NCBI RefSeq assembly: GCF_040545805.1
Contig: NZ_JBEPMO010000010.1
Location: 1 to 64,000 of the forward strand
Length of the DNA stretch: 64,000 nt
Direction: 5' to 3'
DNA from: Moheibacter stercoris
GTDB taxonomy: Bacteria; Bacteroidota; Bacteroidia; Flavobacteriales; Weeksellaceae
Both the position numbers and the translations under genes were made by a program. Shown here piece by piece: positions 8,620-17,303 of this stretch (the stretch's first letter is position 1; each line of letters begins with the position of its first letter). The notes under the pieces were generated by a model. The model saw only the letters and a program-made list of their open reading frames with translations. It did not search any database and was not told where the DNA came from.

Positions 8620-9351
8620 TTAGGCTTTTCTGTTCGCTAACTCAATTCTTTTCAAATAAGCTTGAATCGTATTTTCAAAACCCATATAAATCGATTCCGA
8701 AATCAAGGCATGACCAATCGAAACTTCGGCAATTTCAGGAATTTCTCTTATAAAGAATTCCAAATTGTCTAAACTTAAATCATGTCCAGCATTGACAACC
8801 AAACCGTTTTTCAAAGCTTCGTCGGTGGTTTCTCTATACGGTTTGATTCCGTCTAAATTTCCTTTTCCGTATTCCACTGCAAAGCTTTCCGTGTACAATT
8901 CAATTCTGTCTGCGCCTGTTTTGGCAGCGCTTTCAACCAAAGCTGGATTCGGATCTAAAAAGATAGATGTTCGGATGTTGTTTCGTTTGAATTCAGAAAT
9001 AATATCCGTCAAATAATCCAAATGTTTGATCGTATCCCAACCCGCATTCGAAGTCAAGGCATCTTCCGCATCGGGAACCAAAGTTACTTGATGAGGTTTC
9101 ACTTCCAATACCATTTTCATGAAGGAGTCAATTGGTTTTCCTTCAATATTAAATTCAGTCGTAATTACAGGCGATAAATCATAGACGTCTTGGTAACGGA
9201 TGTGGCGCTCGTCTGGTCGTGGATGAACGGTAATTCCTTCCGCTCCAAATTCTTGTGCTTTGATGGCAGCTTCTACAACATTCGGAGTATTTCCGCCTCT
9301 AGAATTACGTAGCGTTGCGATTTTATTGATGTTGACACTTAGTTTAGTCAT
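8620..9351 (-). CDS. pdxJ: Pyridoxine 5'-phosphate synthase
   Basis: Cytoplasmic enzyme of the DXP-dependent vitamin B6 pathway; condenses 3-amino-2-oxopropyl phosphate with 1-deoxyxylulose 5-phosphate. At 243 residues it has the normal family length. Recognisable segments are LSVNINKIATLRNSRGG, GITVHPRPDERHI (substrate-phosphate and catalytic region), TLVPDAEDALTSNAGWD, FLDPNP and VNAGHDLSLDN, with SIGHALISES near the end, all typical of PdxJ. Its start overlaps the last eight bases of the upstream mechanosensitive-channel gene, so the two form a translationally coupled pair. Confidence 0.97.
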   Translation of the reverse strand: MTKLSVNINKIATLRNSRGGNTPNVVEAAIKAQEFGAEGITVHPRPDERHIRYQDVYDLSPVITTEFNIEGKPIDSFMKMVLEVKPHQVTLVPDAEDALTSNAGWDTIKHLDYLTDIISEFKRNNIRTSIFLDPNPALVESAAKTGADRIELYTESFAVEYGKGNLDGIKPYRETTDEALKNGLVVNAGHDLSLDNLEFFIREIPEIAEVSIGHALISESIYMGFENTIQAYLKRIELANRKA

Positions 9352-10618
9352 TATTTTGTATTACAAATGGTTGTGAAATTTTTAAATCGAATTCTTTGGA
9401 AGCACTGATCAAATGGTCGAAAACATCCGATTGAATTCGTTCAAAATCTACCATATCAGCAGATGTCGTAAAACACATGATTTCCAAAGGCATTCCTTGG
9501 GCGGTTTGTTCCAATTGTCTGACGATTATCTTGTCTGATTTGGAAATATCGGGACGGTTGCTTAAATAATTTTCAGCATACTTGCGAAAAACTCCAATAT
9601 TGGTCAATTGTCTTCCATTGATTATGTAATCTTTGTTGACAACTGTTTTATTGCTTGAATTGATTTCTTCTAATTTCAATTGAAGATAGGAGCTGATCAA
9701 ATCGATTTTTTGAAATTTCTCCAACATTTCAGGTGTGCAAAATTGAAACGAATTTACATTGAAGAAAATCGATCGTTTGATTCGTTTCGTATTGGTTTGA
9801 ATCATCGCAGAATGATTCGTCACCTCTGAAGCAATCAAATCATAGGTTGGAACCGTTGAAATCGTTTTGTCGAAATTTTCAATTTTGGTGATGGCCAAGT
9901 TGATTTCCTTTACAATTCCTTCAATATGGTATTTCGATACAGAAACCCAATCGCCAACTTTGATCGAACGAGAGGAAGAAATTTGAAGTCCCGAAACAAA
10001 TCCCAAAATGGAATCTCTAAAGATTAATAAAACCACAGCGGTCAAGGCCCCTAAAACCGTTAAGATGCTACTTGCCTCGGTGTCAATCAAGGTGGCGATG
10101 AAATAAATCGCCCCAAAGAACCCAGCAAATATTTTGATCATCTGACCAAAGGTTCTCACCCCAACTGTTGTGTGAGATTCATGATCATCGTTGATTTCTA
10201 TAACTGCATCAATCACACGGTAAATTAAACGAAGCAATAATAAAATGGTCAACAAACTAATTGCTTTGTCCATCAATCCATCAATTCCTTGGTAGCGCTG
10301 GAACACATACGGATTGATGTCAATCAATAAGTTTAAGGTGATGAAATGCAAAACAGTTCTGAAGACCTTTTTTTCATAGAATTTTTTAACCCAACTGAAA
10401 CGTAATTTGTTGGAAATAACACGAAAAATGTAGCCAAATATCTTTTGGAGAATTACGTCAACCAAGTACAAAGCCAAAATCCAGAAAAGTACTTCAATGA
10501 AGGGGAATAAGGATTTGTTGATGGTATCCCCCGAAAAATCTCTGATGTATTTTCGTACAGTTCGAGCTAGATTTCGAAAAAATTCGTTGGTGTATAATTT
10601 GGCTGTTTCGTCAAACAC
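9344..10618 (-). CDS. MscS-family mechanosensitive ion channel
   Basis: Inner-membrane channel of 424 residues that protects against osmotic downshock. Several N-terminal helices (about residues 40-165) precede the pore-lining helix region (ILTVLGALTAVVLLIFRDSILGFVSGLQI, about 185-215). The beta domain follows (IKVGDWVSVSKYHIEGIVKEINLAITKIENFD), then a C-terminal alpha/beta domain to the end. The architecture resembles the longer YbdG-like MscS proteins. It is first in a pair with pdxJ (8-base overlap). No functional link with B6 synthesis is evident; the coupling is probably positional. Confidence 0.9.
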   Translation of the reverse strand: MFDETAKLYTNEFFRNLARTVRKYIRDFSGDTINKSLFPFIEVLFWILALYLVDVILQKIFGYIFRVISNKLRFSWVKKFYEKKVFRTVLHFITLNLLIDINPYVFQRYQGIDGLMDKAISLLTILLLLRLIYRVIDAVIEINDDHESHTTVGVRTFGQMIKIFAGFFGAIYFIATLIDTEASSILTVLGALTAVVLLIFRDSILGFVSGLQISSSRSIKVGDWVSVSKYHIEGIVKEINLAITKIENFDKTISTVPTYDLIASEVTNHSAMIQTNTKRIKRSIFFNVNSFQFCTPEMLEKFQKIDLISSYLQLKLEEINSSNKTVVNKDYIINGRQLTNIGVFRKYAENYLSNRPDISKSDKIIVRQLEQTAQGMPLEIMCFTTSADMVDFERIQSDVFDHLISASKEFDLKISQPFVIQNND

Positions 10619-10703
10619 AGGTTTAAATTTTAAAGGGCAAATTTAAGCCATTCTACCTAATTTTAATGGTAAATATATCCTAAAAACCTTTTACCTTTAC
10701 TCT

Positions 10704-11195
10704 ATGGACGATTTGATCATAAAAATTCTATTTGCCTTGGCCATGTTTGTGGGTTTTTTAGGCGCATTCTTACCTGTTTTGCCTGGCTCAATCCTTGCTT
10801 TTGGTTCTTTATTTTTGGCGAAAATCCTAGGATTTTCAGAAATCAGTTGGTGGGTAATTTCCATTTTTGGATTCTTTACCATTTTGGGAATTATTCTGGA
10901 CTATCTCGTGCCCATTGTCGCTACCAAAAAAATGGGTGGTTCACGCTATGGTGTTATCGGGATGTTAATTGGTTTGGTAGTCGGAATTGTTTTTGCGCCT
11001 TTTGGGTTAATATCGATTATCCTAGCACCTTTTTTAGGAGCTTTGATAGGCGAATTGATGTACGATCGCAAAAGTCATAAACGTGCCTTGATTTCGGCTT
11101 TGGGTTCTGTGGTTGGTTATCTTTTAACGAGCGGATACGGAATGATGTTGTCCATGGCAATTTTAGCGGTTTTCCTATGGAAAGATGTTTTTTAG
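10704..11195 (+). CDS. DUF456 family membrane protein
   Basis: A 163-residue protein with about four or five hydrophobic helices and repeated Gly-rich turns. The segments FLGAFLPVLPGSILAFGSLFLAKIL, LDYLVPIVATKKMGGSRYGVIG and APFLGALIGEL match the DUF456 pattern of paired helices with GG/PG motifs. Function is unknown; the family is found widely in bacteria. It is divergent from the MscS gene and convergent with ogt, whose stop codon lies one base beyond its own. Confidence 0.85.
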   Translation: MDDLIIKILFALAMFVGFLGAFLPVLPGSILAFGSLFLAKILGFSEISWWVISIFGFFTILGIILDYLVPIVATKKMGGSRYGVIGMLIGLVVGIVFAPFGLISIILAPFLGALIGELMYDRKSHKRALISALGSVVGYLLTSGYGMMLSMAILAVFLWKDVF

Positions 11196-11196
11196 A

Positions 11197-11673
11197 TCAA
11201 AACAGTTCGGTTTGGGTCAAACTCTTTTCCAATTCCAATAAAAATTTCTTTCGATGAAGACCACCCGCGTATCCGGTTAAACTTCCATCTTTTCCAATTA
11301 CACGATGACAAGGAATTAGAATCGAGATTGGATTTTTCCCATTGGCAGATGCTGCAGCACGAATGACTTTTTCGTCACCTAAACTTTTAGCCATATCCAA
11401 GTAAGAAATTGTTTTTCCAAAAGGAATTTTTTGAAGTTCATCCCAAACTTTTTGTTGAAATTGCGTTCCTTTTGGGCGTAATTGATAGTCGAAATTCCAA
11501 TGGCCTAATTGAAAATAAGAATCTAAATCGGATTTCAGTTTTGAAGCGAATTCACTTTGGTAAAAAGTTTCCTCTGGTTCCACCTCAGAAAACAAGATAG
11601 AATGTATAGAATCTTCATCTCCTTGTATTTCCATCCAACCAATTGGTGATTTATATTTTGATGTAAAATTCAT
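11197..11673 (-). CDS. ogt: Methylated-DNA--protein-cysteine methyltransferase
   Basis: Suicide repair protein that moves the alkyl group from O6-alkylguanine in DNA to its own cysteine. At 158 residues it has the single-domain Ogt length. The acceptor Cys122 sits in the invariant IPCHRVIG, with the helix-turn-helix region QFQQKVWDELQKIPFGKTISY (about 71-91), the Asn hinge AASANGKNP, and the following GSLTGYAGG segment. There is no AdaA domain. It is monocistronic and divergent from the rimP operon. No terminator is visible in the single base separating it from its convergent neighbour. Confidence 0.95.
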   Translation of the reverse strand: MNFTSKYKSPIGWMEIQGDEDSIHSILFSEVEPEETFYQSEFASKLKSDLDSYFQLGHWNFDYQLRPKGTQFQQKVWDELQKIPFGKTISYLDMAKSLGDEKVIRAAASANGKNPISILIPCHRVIGKDGSLTGYAGGLHRKKFLLELEKSLTQTELF

Positions 11674-11691
11674 TAATTCAAATATTTGTTG

Positions 11692-11699
11692 TATATTTG
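11692..11699 (+). promoter_or_regulatory. -7 element TATATTTG of the rimP-nusA-infB operon
   Basis: TATATTTG fits TAnnTTTG exactly. It lies 63 bases before the rimP ATG, leaving a leader of about 55-58 bases that contains the hairpin at 11726-11748. The -33 element is not clear. Confidence 0.6.
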
Positions 11700-11725
11700 C
11701 AACGAATTTAAGGAGAAAAACTGTG

Positions 11726-11752
11726 AAAGAGAGCCCGTAGCTCTCTTTTTTG
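11726..11752 (+). promoter_or_regulatory. Terminator-like hairpin in the rimP leader
   Basis: AAAGAGAGC (11726-11734) pairs perfectly with GCTCTCTTT (11740-11748) around a CCGTA loop, and the stem runs straight into six T. This is the form of an intrinsic terminator, yet it lies between the promoter and rimP, ending about 10 bases before the ATG. It may attenuate the operon or, because it covers the ribosome-binding region, control rimP translation. I cannot tell which from the sequence. Confidence 0.65.
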
Positions 11753-11761
11753 TTCTGTCAT

Positions 11762-12229
11762 ATGAATCAAGAATTAGTAAAAAAATTAATAGACGAAGCA
11801 ATAGAGGAAAATCCGATGTTGTTTTTGGTAGAATGGAAAATTTCAGGGGATAACCACATTGAAATTTTGGTAGATGGTGACGAAGGATTGTCCATTGATG
11901 AAATCGTGAGAATCAGTCGTCATGTTGAACATAATTTGGATAGAGAAGAAGCAGATTTTTCATTGAATGTTTCTTCGGCCGGTGTTGGAAGTCCACTTGT
12001 AATGCCACGTCAATACAAGAAGAACATAGGCAGAACCTTGAAGATTACGCGCGTAGATGGTGGGAAAGATATGGAAGGAGAATTGATTTCTGCCGACGAT
12101 CAATCCATCGAATTAAAATGGGAAGCTCGCGAGCCCAAACCTATTGGAAAAGGAAAACATACTGTTGAGAAACAGGAGAAAATAGACTATACAGAGATAA
12201 AAAAAGCAATTGTAAAAATCACTTTTTAA
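11762..12229 (+). CDS. rimP: Ribosome maturation factor RimP
   Basis: A 155-residue cytoplasmic protein needed for 30S subunit maturation. The ATG at 11762 is chosen over a TTG at 11750 that lies in the leader hairpin tail. The N-terminal alpha/beta domain contains LVEWKISGDNHIEILVDGDEG, DEIVRISRHVEHNLDREEADFSLNVSSAGVGSPL, and the C-terminal SH3-like domain begins near QYKKNIGRTLKI. The gene is first in the conserved order rimP-nusA-infB, with nusA starting 11 bases after its stop. Confidence 0.95.
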   Translation: MNQELVKKLIDEAIEENPMLFLVEWKISGDNHIEILVDGDEGLSIDEIVRISRHVEHNLDREEADFSLNVSSAGVGSPLVMPRQYKKNIGRTLKITRVDGGKDMEGELISADDQSIELKWEAREPKPIGKGKHTVEKQEKIDYTEIKKAIVKITF

Positions 12230-12240
12230 AACTATATAAA

Positions 12241-13476
12241 ATGGATAATATAGCATTGATTGAATCATTTGGTGATTTCAAAGATGAAAAAAACATAGAC
12301 CGTATCACGCTTATGGCGATTTTGGAGGAATCCTTACAAAGCGTTTTAAGAAAAAAATACGGTTCAGACGATAACTTTGATGTAATTGTCAATCCAGACA
12401 AAGGTGACTTAGAAATTTGGCACAACCGTATTGTGGTAGAAGATGGAATGGCGGAAGATGATAGTGCGGAAATTGAATTATCTGCAGCACGAAAAATCGA
12501 GCCAGATTTTGAGGTTGGAGAAGAGGTGTCAGAGCCTGTTATGTTGAAGGATTTAGGTCGTCGTGCAATTTTGGCTTTACGTCAAAACTTGGTGGCAAAA
12601 GTGATGGAGCATGATAACGCAAATCTTTATGAGCGTTTCAGAGAAATGGAAGGAGAGATCATTTCAGGTGAAGTTCACCACATCCGTCAAAAACATATTA
12701 TTGTGATGGATGAAGATCAAAACGAAATGATTTTGCCTAGAGAAAATCAAATTCCTTCTGATTTCTTCCGCAAAGGAGAATCTGTACGTGCAGTAGTAGA
12801 CGAAGTGAAATTGAAAGGAATCAAGCCTCAGATTATTTTGTCTAGAACATCACCTAAATTCTTAGAAAAATTATTTGAAACGGAAATTCCTGAAATCTTT
12901 GACGGTATTATTACGATCAAAGGTGTAGTGAGAATTCCAGGTGAAAAAGCGAAAGTGGCGGTAGAATCTTACGATGACAGAATTGATCCAGTTGGAGCTT
13001 GTGTCGGAATGAAAGGATCTCGTATTCACACCATCGTTCGCGAATTGAAAAATGAAAACATTGACGTCATCAATTATACCAATAATTTACAATTATACAT
13101 TGCCAGAGCTTTGAGTCCTGCTAAAATTTCCAGAATGGAAGTGGATGAGGATGAAAAGAAAGTAACCGTTTTTGTAAAGCCAGAAGAAGTTTCCAAAGCA
13201 ATCGGAAAAAATGGACACAACGTTCGTTTGGCTGGGAAATTATTAGGAATGGAAATTGATGTCTTTAGAGATATCCCACAAGATGAAGATGTGGAATTAG
13301 CAGAATTCAGTGATGAAATCGACGGATGGGTAATTGAAGCTTTCCAAAAAATCGGATTGGATACAGCACGTAGCATTTTGGAACAAGATGTCAACGATTT
13401 AGTGTCTCGTACCGATTTGGAAGAGGAAACCATCCACGAAGTCATCAGAATTTTACGCGAAGAATTAGAAGATTAA
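12241..13476 (+). CDS. nusA: Transcription termination/antitermination factor NusA
   Basis: RNA polymerase-associated protein acting in pausing, termination and antitermination. At 411 residues it has the length usual for Bacteroidota, without the long C-terminal extension of enterobacteria. The N-terminal polymerase-binding domain covers about 1-125, the S1 domain about 130-200 (GEIISGEVHHIRQKHIIV), followed by KH1 (VGACVGMKGSRIHTIVREL) and KH2 (KAIGKNGHNVRLAGKLLGM), and a single short acidic helix-hairpin-helix tail. It is the middle gene of the rimP-nusA-infB operon. Confidence 0.97.
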   Translation: MDNIALIESFGDFKDEKNIDRITLMAILEESLQSVLRKKYGSDDNFDVIVNPDKGDLEIWHNRIVVEDGMAEDDSAEIELSAARKIEPDFEVGEEVSEPVMLKDLGRRAILALRQNLVAKVMEHDNANLYERFREMEGEIISGEVHHIRQKHIIVMDEDQNEMILPRENQIPSDFFRKGESVRAVVDEVKLKGIKPQIILSRTSPKFLEKLFETEIPEIFDGIITIKGVVRIPGEKAKVAVESYDDRIDPVGACVGMKGSRIHTIVRELKNENIDVINYTNNLQLYIARALSPAKISRMEVDEDEKKVTVFVKPEEVSKAIGKNGHNVRLAGKLLGMEIDVFRDIPQDEDVELAEFSDEIDGWVIEAFQKIGLDTARSILEQDVNDLVSRTDLEEETIHEVIRILREELED

Positions 13477-13500
13477 TCGTGACAAAAAATTTAAAACCGC

Positions 13501-13525
13501 ACTAAATTTAGATTTAGTACATTTG
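13501..13525 (+). promoter_or_regulatory. Internal promoter candidate before infB with an inverted repeat
   Basis: TACATTTG (13518-13525) matches TAnnTTTG and lies 26 bases before the infB ATG. Overlapping its upstream side is the inverted repeat ACTAAAT-TTAG-ATTTAGT (13501-13518), placed where a DNA-binding protein or a transcript end could act. This suggests that infB can be transcribed apart from rimP-nusA. Confidence 0.45.
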
Positions 13526-13550
13526 CAAACTGAAAAATCCAAATCATTTT

Positions 13551-16454
13551 ATGTCGGAAACGATAAGATTAAATAAAGTTTTAAAAGAATTAAACATTTC
13601 AATTGATCGCGCAGTAGATTTTTTGAGTGAAAAAGGCATTCAAGTTGAGCGTACTCCCAATACGAAAATCAATCAAGATACCTATGGGATTTTGATTAAA
13701 GAATTTCAATCAGATGCGAAACAAAAAGCTGCTTCAGAAGAAGTAGTTATCAACAAAATTCCAGAAAGGAAGCCTGAACCTCCAAAAAAAGAAGAACCAG
13801 CGCCGAAGCCAGCTCCAGTAGAAAAAGTCATCACGACCAAAGTAGAACTAGAAGGGCCGAAGACAATTGGGAAAATTGATTTGGATCAATTCAAATCGCC
13901 AAAAGCGAAAGAAGAAAAACAGCCAGAGCCAAAAGAACCAGTTGCTGAAAAACCTGCGAAAGTTGAAGCGGAACCAAAACCTGTTGTGGAAGAAATCAAA
14001 AAGGTTGAGGAGAAACCCGTGGAAACTATCCAAGAACCAGTAGTTGAAAAAGCTCCGGTAGTGGAAGTGAAAAAAGAAGAAAAAATTGAGAAGCCTGCTG
14101 AAGTGGAAAAACCAAAAGTTGTCCAATCAGAAAAACCAGCTGAATCAAAAGCTCCTTCTACACCTCCAGTTGCTGAAACTCCAGTTCAATCTGATGAGCC
14201 CGTGAAAATCGAGACCAAATACCAAAAATTGGATGGTCCAAACTTTACAGGTAAAAAATTGGATTTGTCTGAATTTGAAAAAGACAAAAAACTTGCAGAA
14301 GATCGTAAAGAGAAACAAAAGCAAGAAAAAGAAAATAAAAAGAAACGTAAACGAATTCGTAAGGATGTTAAGTTAGACGATACCAAACCGAACAATGGTA
14401 ATGGTGGAAATAACCAAAATAACAACCAATCGAATAATAACAACAACCGTAACCACCACAACAATAGAGGCGGCCAAAATCGTCCAGGAGGTGGACATGG
14501 TCACGGGAATCAAGGTCATGGAGGTCAAAGAAGACAACCAGCAGAATTGACCGATGAGCAAGTTTCAAAACAAATCAAGGAAACCCTTGAGAAGTTAACC
14601 AATAAAGGGGTTAAATCCAAAGCGTCTAAACATAGAAGAGATAAACGTAAGGAACGTCGTGAAATGGAAGCCATGGAAATGGAAGCCATGGAAAGAGACA
14701 ACACTTTGAACGTAACCGAATTCGTTACAGTTAACGAATTGGCTAGTTTGATGGATGTTGCCGTGACGGAAGTTATTTCGGCTTGTATGTCTTTGGGTAT
14801 CATGGTAACCATGAACCAACGTTTGGAAGCAGATACCATTCAATTGGTAGCAGACGATTTCGGATTTGATGTTGTGTTTAGCAATGTTGAGGAAGATTTA
14901 GAAATCGAAGATCAAGCAGAAGACAATCCAGAAGATTTAGTGGTTAGAGCGCCAATTGTAACAGTGATGGGGCACGTTGACCATGGTAAAACGTCCTTAC
15001 TGGACTACATCCGTAAAGCAAACGTTATTGCGGGTGAATCTGGAGGAATCACACAGCACATTGGTGCCTATAATGTTCAATTGGAAAATGGTCAAAAAAT
15101 CGCTTTCTTGGATACACCAGGTCACGAAGCCTTTACGGCGATGCGTGCTCGTGGTGCTCAAGTAACCGATATTGCGATTATTGTAATTGCGGCAGATGAC
15201 CAAGTAATGCCTCAAACAAAAGAGGCAATTAGTCACGCTCAAGCAGCAGAAGTTCCATTGATTTTTGCGATTAACAAAATTGATAAGCCAACGGCTAATC
15301 CTGATAAAGTAAAAGAGCAATTGGCCAATATGAACTTGTTGGTAGAAGAATGGGGCGGATCAATTCAATCCCAAGATATTTCTGCAAAACAAGGATTAAA
15401 TGTTGACGAATTATTGGAAAAAGTCTTGTTGGAAGCTGAGGTATTGGAACTAAAAGCCAATCCAAAACGTTTGGCAACAGGAACGGTAGTAGAAGCAGCC
15501 TTGGATAAAGGTAGAGGATATGTTTCCACAATTTTGGTTCAAAACGGAACCTTACGTGTAGGAGACTATTTAGTAGCAGGAAGTAATCATGGTAAAGTTC
15601 GTGCAATGTTGGACGAAAGAGGAAACCAAGTAAAAGAAGCGGGCCCTTCAACTCCAGTAACCATTTTAGGTTTGGACGGAGCGCCAACCGCAGGGGATAA
15701 ATTCCGTGTATACGAAGATGAGAGAGAAGCGAAACAAGTTGCGACCAAACGTGAGCAATTGCAACGTGAACAAACCATCCGTACTCAGAAACATATTACC
15801 TTGGATGAGATCGGACGTCGTATTGCATTGGGTGATTTCAAAGAATTGAACATTATCTTGAAAGGTGACGTGGATGGTTCTGTTGAAGCATTGACAGACT
15901 CATTACAGAAATTGTCTACAGAAGAAATTCATATCAACATCCTTCACAAAGGAGTTGGACAAATTACCGAATCTGACGTATTGTTGGCAAGTGCATCTGA
16001 TGCGATTGTGATTGGATTCAACGTTCGTCCAGGAGTTTCAGCCAAAGAAATTGCAGATCGTGAAGAAATCGAAATCAGAAATTACTCCATTATTTACGAC
16101 GCCATCAATGATGTGAAAGAAGCAATGGAAGGTATGTTATCTCCAGAATTGAAAGAACAAGTTATTGGTAACATCGAAATCCGTGAAACTTTCAAAGTTT
16201 CAAAAGTAGGTACGATTGCAGGTTGTATGGTATTGGATGGAAAAGTAACACGTAATTCAAAAATCCGTTTGATTCGAGAAGGTGTCGTGGTTCATGAAGG
16301 TGAATTGGCAAGTTTGAAACGTTTCAAAGATGATGTGAAAGAGGTTACCAAAGGATATGAATGTGGTTTAAATATTAAGAACTACAATGACATCCGTGAA
16401 TACGATATCATCGAAGCATACGAAACGGTTGAGGTTAAAAAGAAATTGAAATAA
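13551..16454 (+). CDS. infB: Translation initiation factor IF-2
   Basis: GTPase that brings initiator tRNA to the 30S subunit. The 967 residues begin with an IF2N-type domain (LNKVLKELNISIDRAVDFL), then a low-complexity linker rich in Lys, Glu and Pro (about 60-220) and an Asn/Gly/His-rich stretch (about 280-325). After the second IF2N domain, the G domain starts near residue 467 with GHVDHGKT (G1), GGITQHIGAY (G2), DTPGHEAF (G3) and NKIDKP (G4). Domains II-IV follow to the end. The long compositionally biased linker is normal for the phylum. It closes the operon begun by rimP. Confidence 0.98.
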   Translation: MSETIRLNKVLKELNISIDRAVDFLSEKGIQVERTPNTKINQDTYGILIKEFQSDAKQKAASEEVVINKIPERKPEPPKKEEPAPKPAPVEKVITTKVELEGPKTIGKIDLDQFKSPKAKEEKQPEPKEPVAEKPAKVEAEPKPVVEEIKKVEEKPVETIQEPVVEKAPVVEVKKEEKIEKPAEVEKPKVVQSEKPAESKAPSTPPVAETPVQSDEPVKIETKYQKLDGPNFTGKKLDLSEFEKDKKLAEDRKEKQKQEKENKKKRKRIRKDVKLDDTKPNNGNGGNNQNNNQSNNNNNRNHHNNRGGQNRPGGGHGHGNQGHGGQRRQPAELTDEQVSKQIKETLEKLTNKGVKSKASKHRRDKRKERREMEAMEMEAMERDNTLNVTEFVTVNELASLMDVAVTEVISACMSLGIMVTMNQRLEADTIQLVADDFGFDVVFSNVEEDLEIEDQAEDNPEDLVVRAPIVTVMGHVDHGKTSLLDYIRKANVIAGESGGITQHIGAYNVQLENGQKIAFLDTPGHEAFTAMRARGAQVTDIAIIVIAADDQVMPQTKEAISHAQAAEVPLIFAINKIDKPTANPDKVKEQLANMNLLVEEWGGSIQSQDISAKQGLNVDELLEKVLLEAEVLELKANPKRLATGTVVEAALDKGRGYVSTILVQNGTLRVGDYLVAGSNHGKVRAMLDERGNQVKEAGPSTPVTILGLDGAPTAGDKFRVYEDEREAKQVATKREQLQREQTIRTQKHITLDEIGRRIALGDFKELNIILKGDVDGSVEALTDSLQKLSTEEIHINILHKGVGQITESDVLLASASDAIVIGFNVRPGVSAKEIADREEIEIRNYSIIYDAINDVKEAMEGMLSPELKEQVIGNIEIRETFKVSKVGTIAGCMVLDGKVTRNSKIRLIREGVVVHEGELASLKRFKDDVKEVTKGYECGLNIKNYNDIREYDIIEAYETVEVKKKLK

Positions 16455-16481
16455 TAACGAATTCTTATTAACTTTACTTTT

Positions 16482-17159
16482 ATGAAAAACCTCCTTATAC
16501 TTTTGCTTTGTGTTTTTTGCCAATTAACTATTGCGCAGGAAACCCCGAAAAAACAACATATATTTTTCGGTACCTTTAGTGGTAATGGTTCAGTTGGATT
16601 TGCGACACCAACCAAAGGTGATGTTCAAGGATCTATGTATATATTTCCTGAATTTTCTCCGGCAAAGGTAGGAGGTGAAATGCAAGTTTTCACTGTTCGA
16701 TACAATGCATTCAAAGATCTAATGGAATTCAAAGACAATGACAATATTTTTGAATACTATCCCAATGTAAATGATAAAGAGTTTCTTTTAGTTGGGATCA
16801 ATAAAAAGTACCATTATTTGACGTATCAAACCAAAGATGGAAGATCAAATAATGGATATCTGTTGGAATTGTATGCAGGGAAAGGCAATCGTTTATTGAA
16901 AAGAGAACGTATAAAATTTGTTGAAGGTCAAGTTTCAAAAACTGGATATGACCGAACAATTCCAGATAAATATATAAAAGAAAATGACGTTTTATTTGTA
17001 CAATTTGGAGAGGGACAAATTCTTGAAATTCCTACATCACGCAAAGAATTTTTAAAAATATTTGGCGAGAATGAATCCAAGGTAAACCAATTGATTAAGT
17101 CAGAGGGGTATTCATTTAAAGATGAAAAAGATATTATTAAAATATTGAATTCATTGTAA
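16482..17159 (+). CDS. Secreted hypothetical protein
   Basis: A 225-residue protein with a clear signal peptide (MKNLLILLLCVFCQLTIAQ), so it is exported to the periplasm or beyond. I do not recognise a family. The mature chain begins ETPKKQHIFFGTFSGNGSVGF, is rich in charged and aromatic residues (KKYHYLTYQTKDGR, LLELYAGKGNRLLKRERIKF) and ends in a Lys/Glu-rich helix without a T9SS sorting domain. It starts 28 bases behind infB and ends at its own terminator, so it may be read from infB transcripts or its own promoter. Confidence 0.75.
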   Translation: MKNLLILLLCVFCQLTIAQETPKKQHIFFGTFSGNGSVGFATPTKGDVQGSMYIFPEFSPAKVGGEMQVFTVRYNAFKDLMEFKDNDNIFEYYPNVNDKEFLLVGINKKYHYLTYQTKDGRSNNGYLLELYAGKGNRLLKRERIKFVEGQVSKTGYDRTIPDKYIKENDVLFVQFGEGQILEIPTSRKEFLKIFGENESKVNQLIKSEGYSFKDEKDIIKILNSL

Positions 17160-17182
17160 AGAATTAAAATTTTATAATTTAC

Positions 17183-17218
17183 AAAATCTGCTTAAAGTAA
17201 TTTAAGCAGATTTTTTTT
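17183..17218 (+). terminator. Terminator between the secreted protein and the first SusC gene
   Basis: AAAATCTGCTTAAA (17183-17196) pairs perfectly with TTTAAGCAGATTTT (17201-17214) around GTAA, followed by more T. Confidence 0.88.
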
Positions 17219-17267
17219 GTCCCATCCCTCAATTTTTAAGGAAATATTAGGAAATTTTAATAAAAAA

Positions 17268-17296
17268 TTAGACTTTTGTCCATTAATGTTATAAAA
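17268..17296 (+). promoter_or_regulatory. Promoter/leader element of the first SusC/SusD pair
   Basis: TTAGACTTTTGTC (17268-17280) followed by TAATGTTATAAAA (17284-17296), seven bases before the ATG. The same arrangement, TTACAATTTTGTC then TAATGTTATAAAA, precedes the second SusC gene. The TTTTG part resembles a -7 element with an extended spacer, and the second block would be the transcribed leader. Confidence 0.55.
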
Positions 17297-17303
17297 TAAA
17301 AGT

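Noticed and set aside
14186..14843. Several long minus-strand frames opposite infB
   Set aside because: They arise from the biased Lys/Glu/Pro and Asn/Gly/His linker; their products are Leu/Phe/Ser-rich with no start signals, and the plus strand is an unmistakable IF-2.
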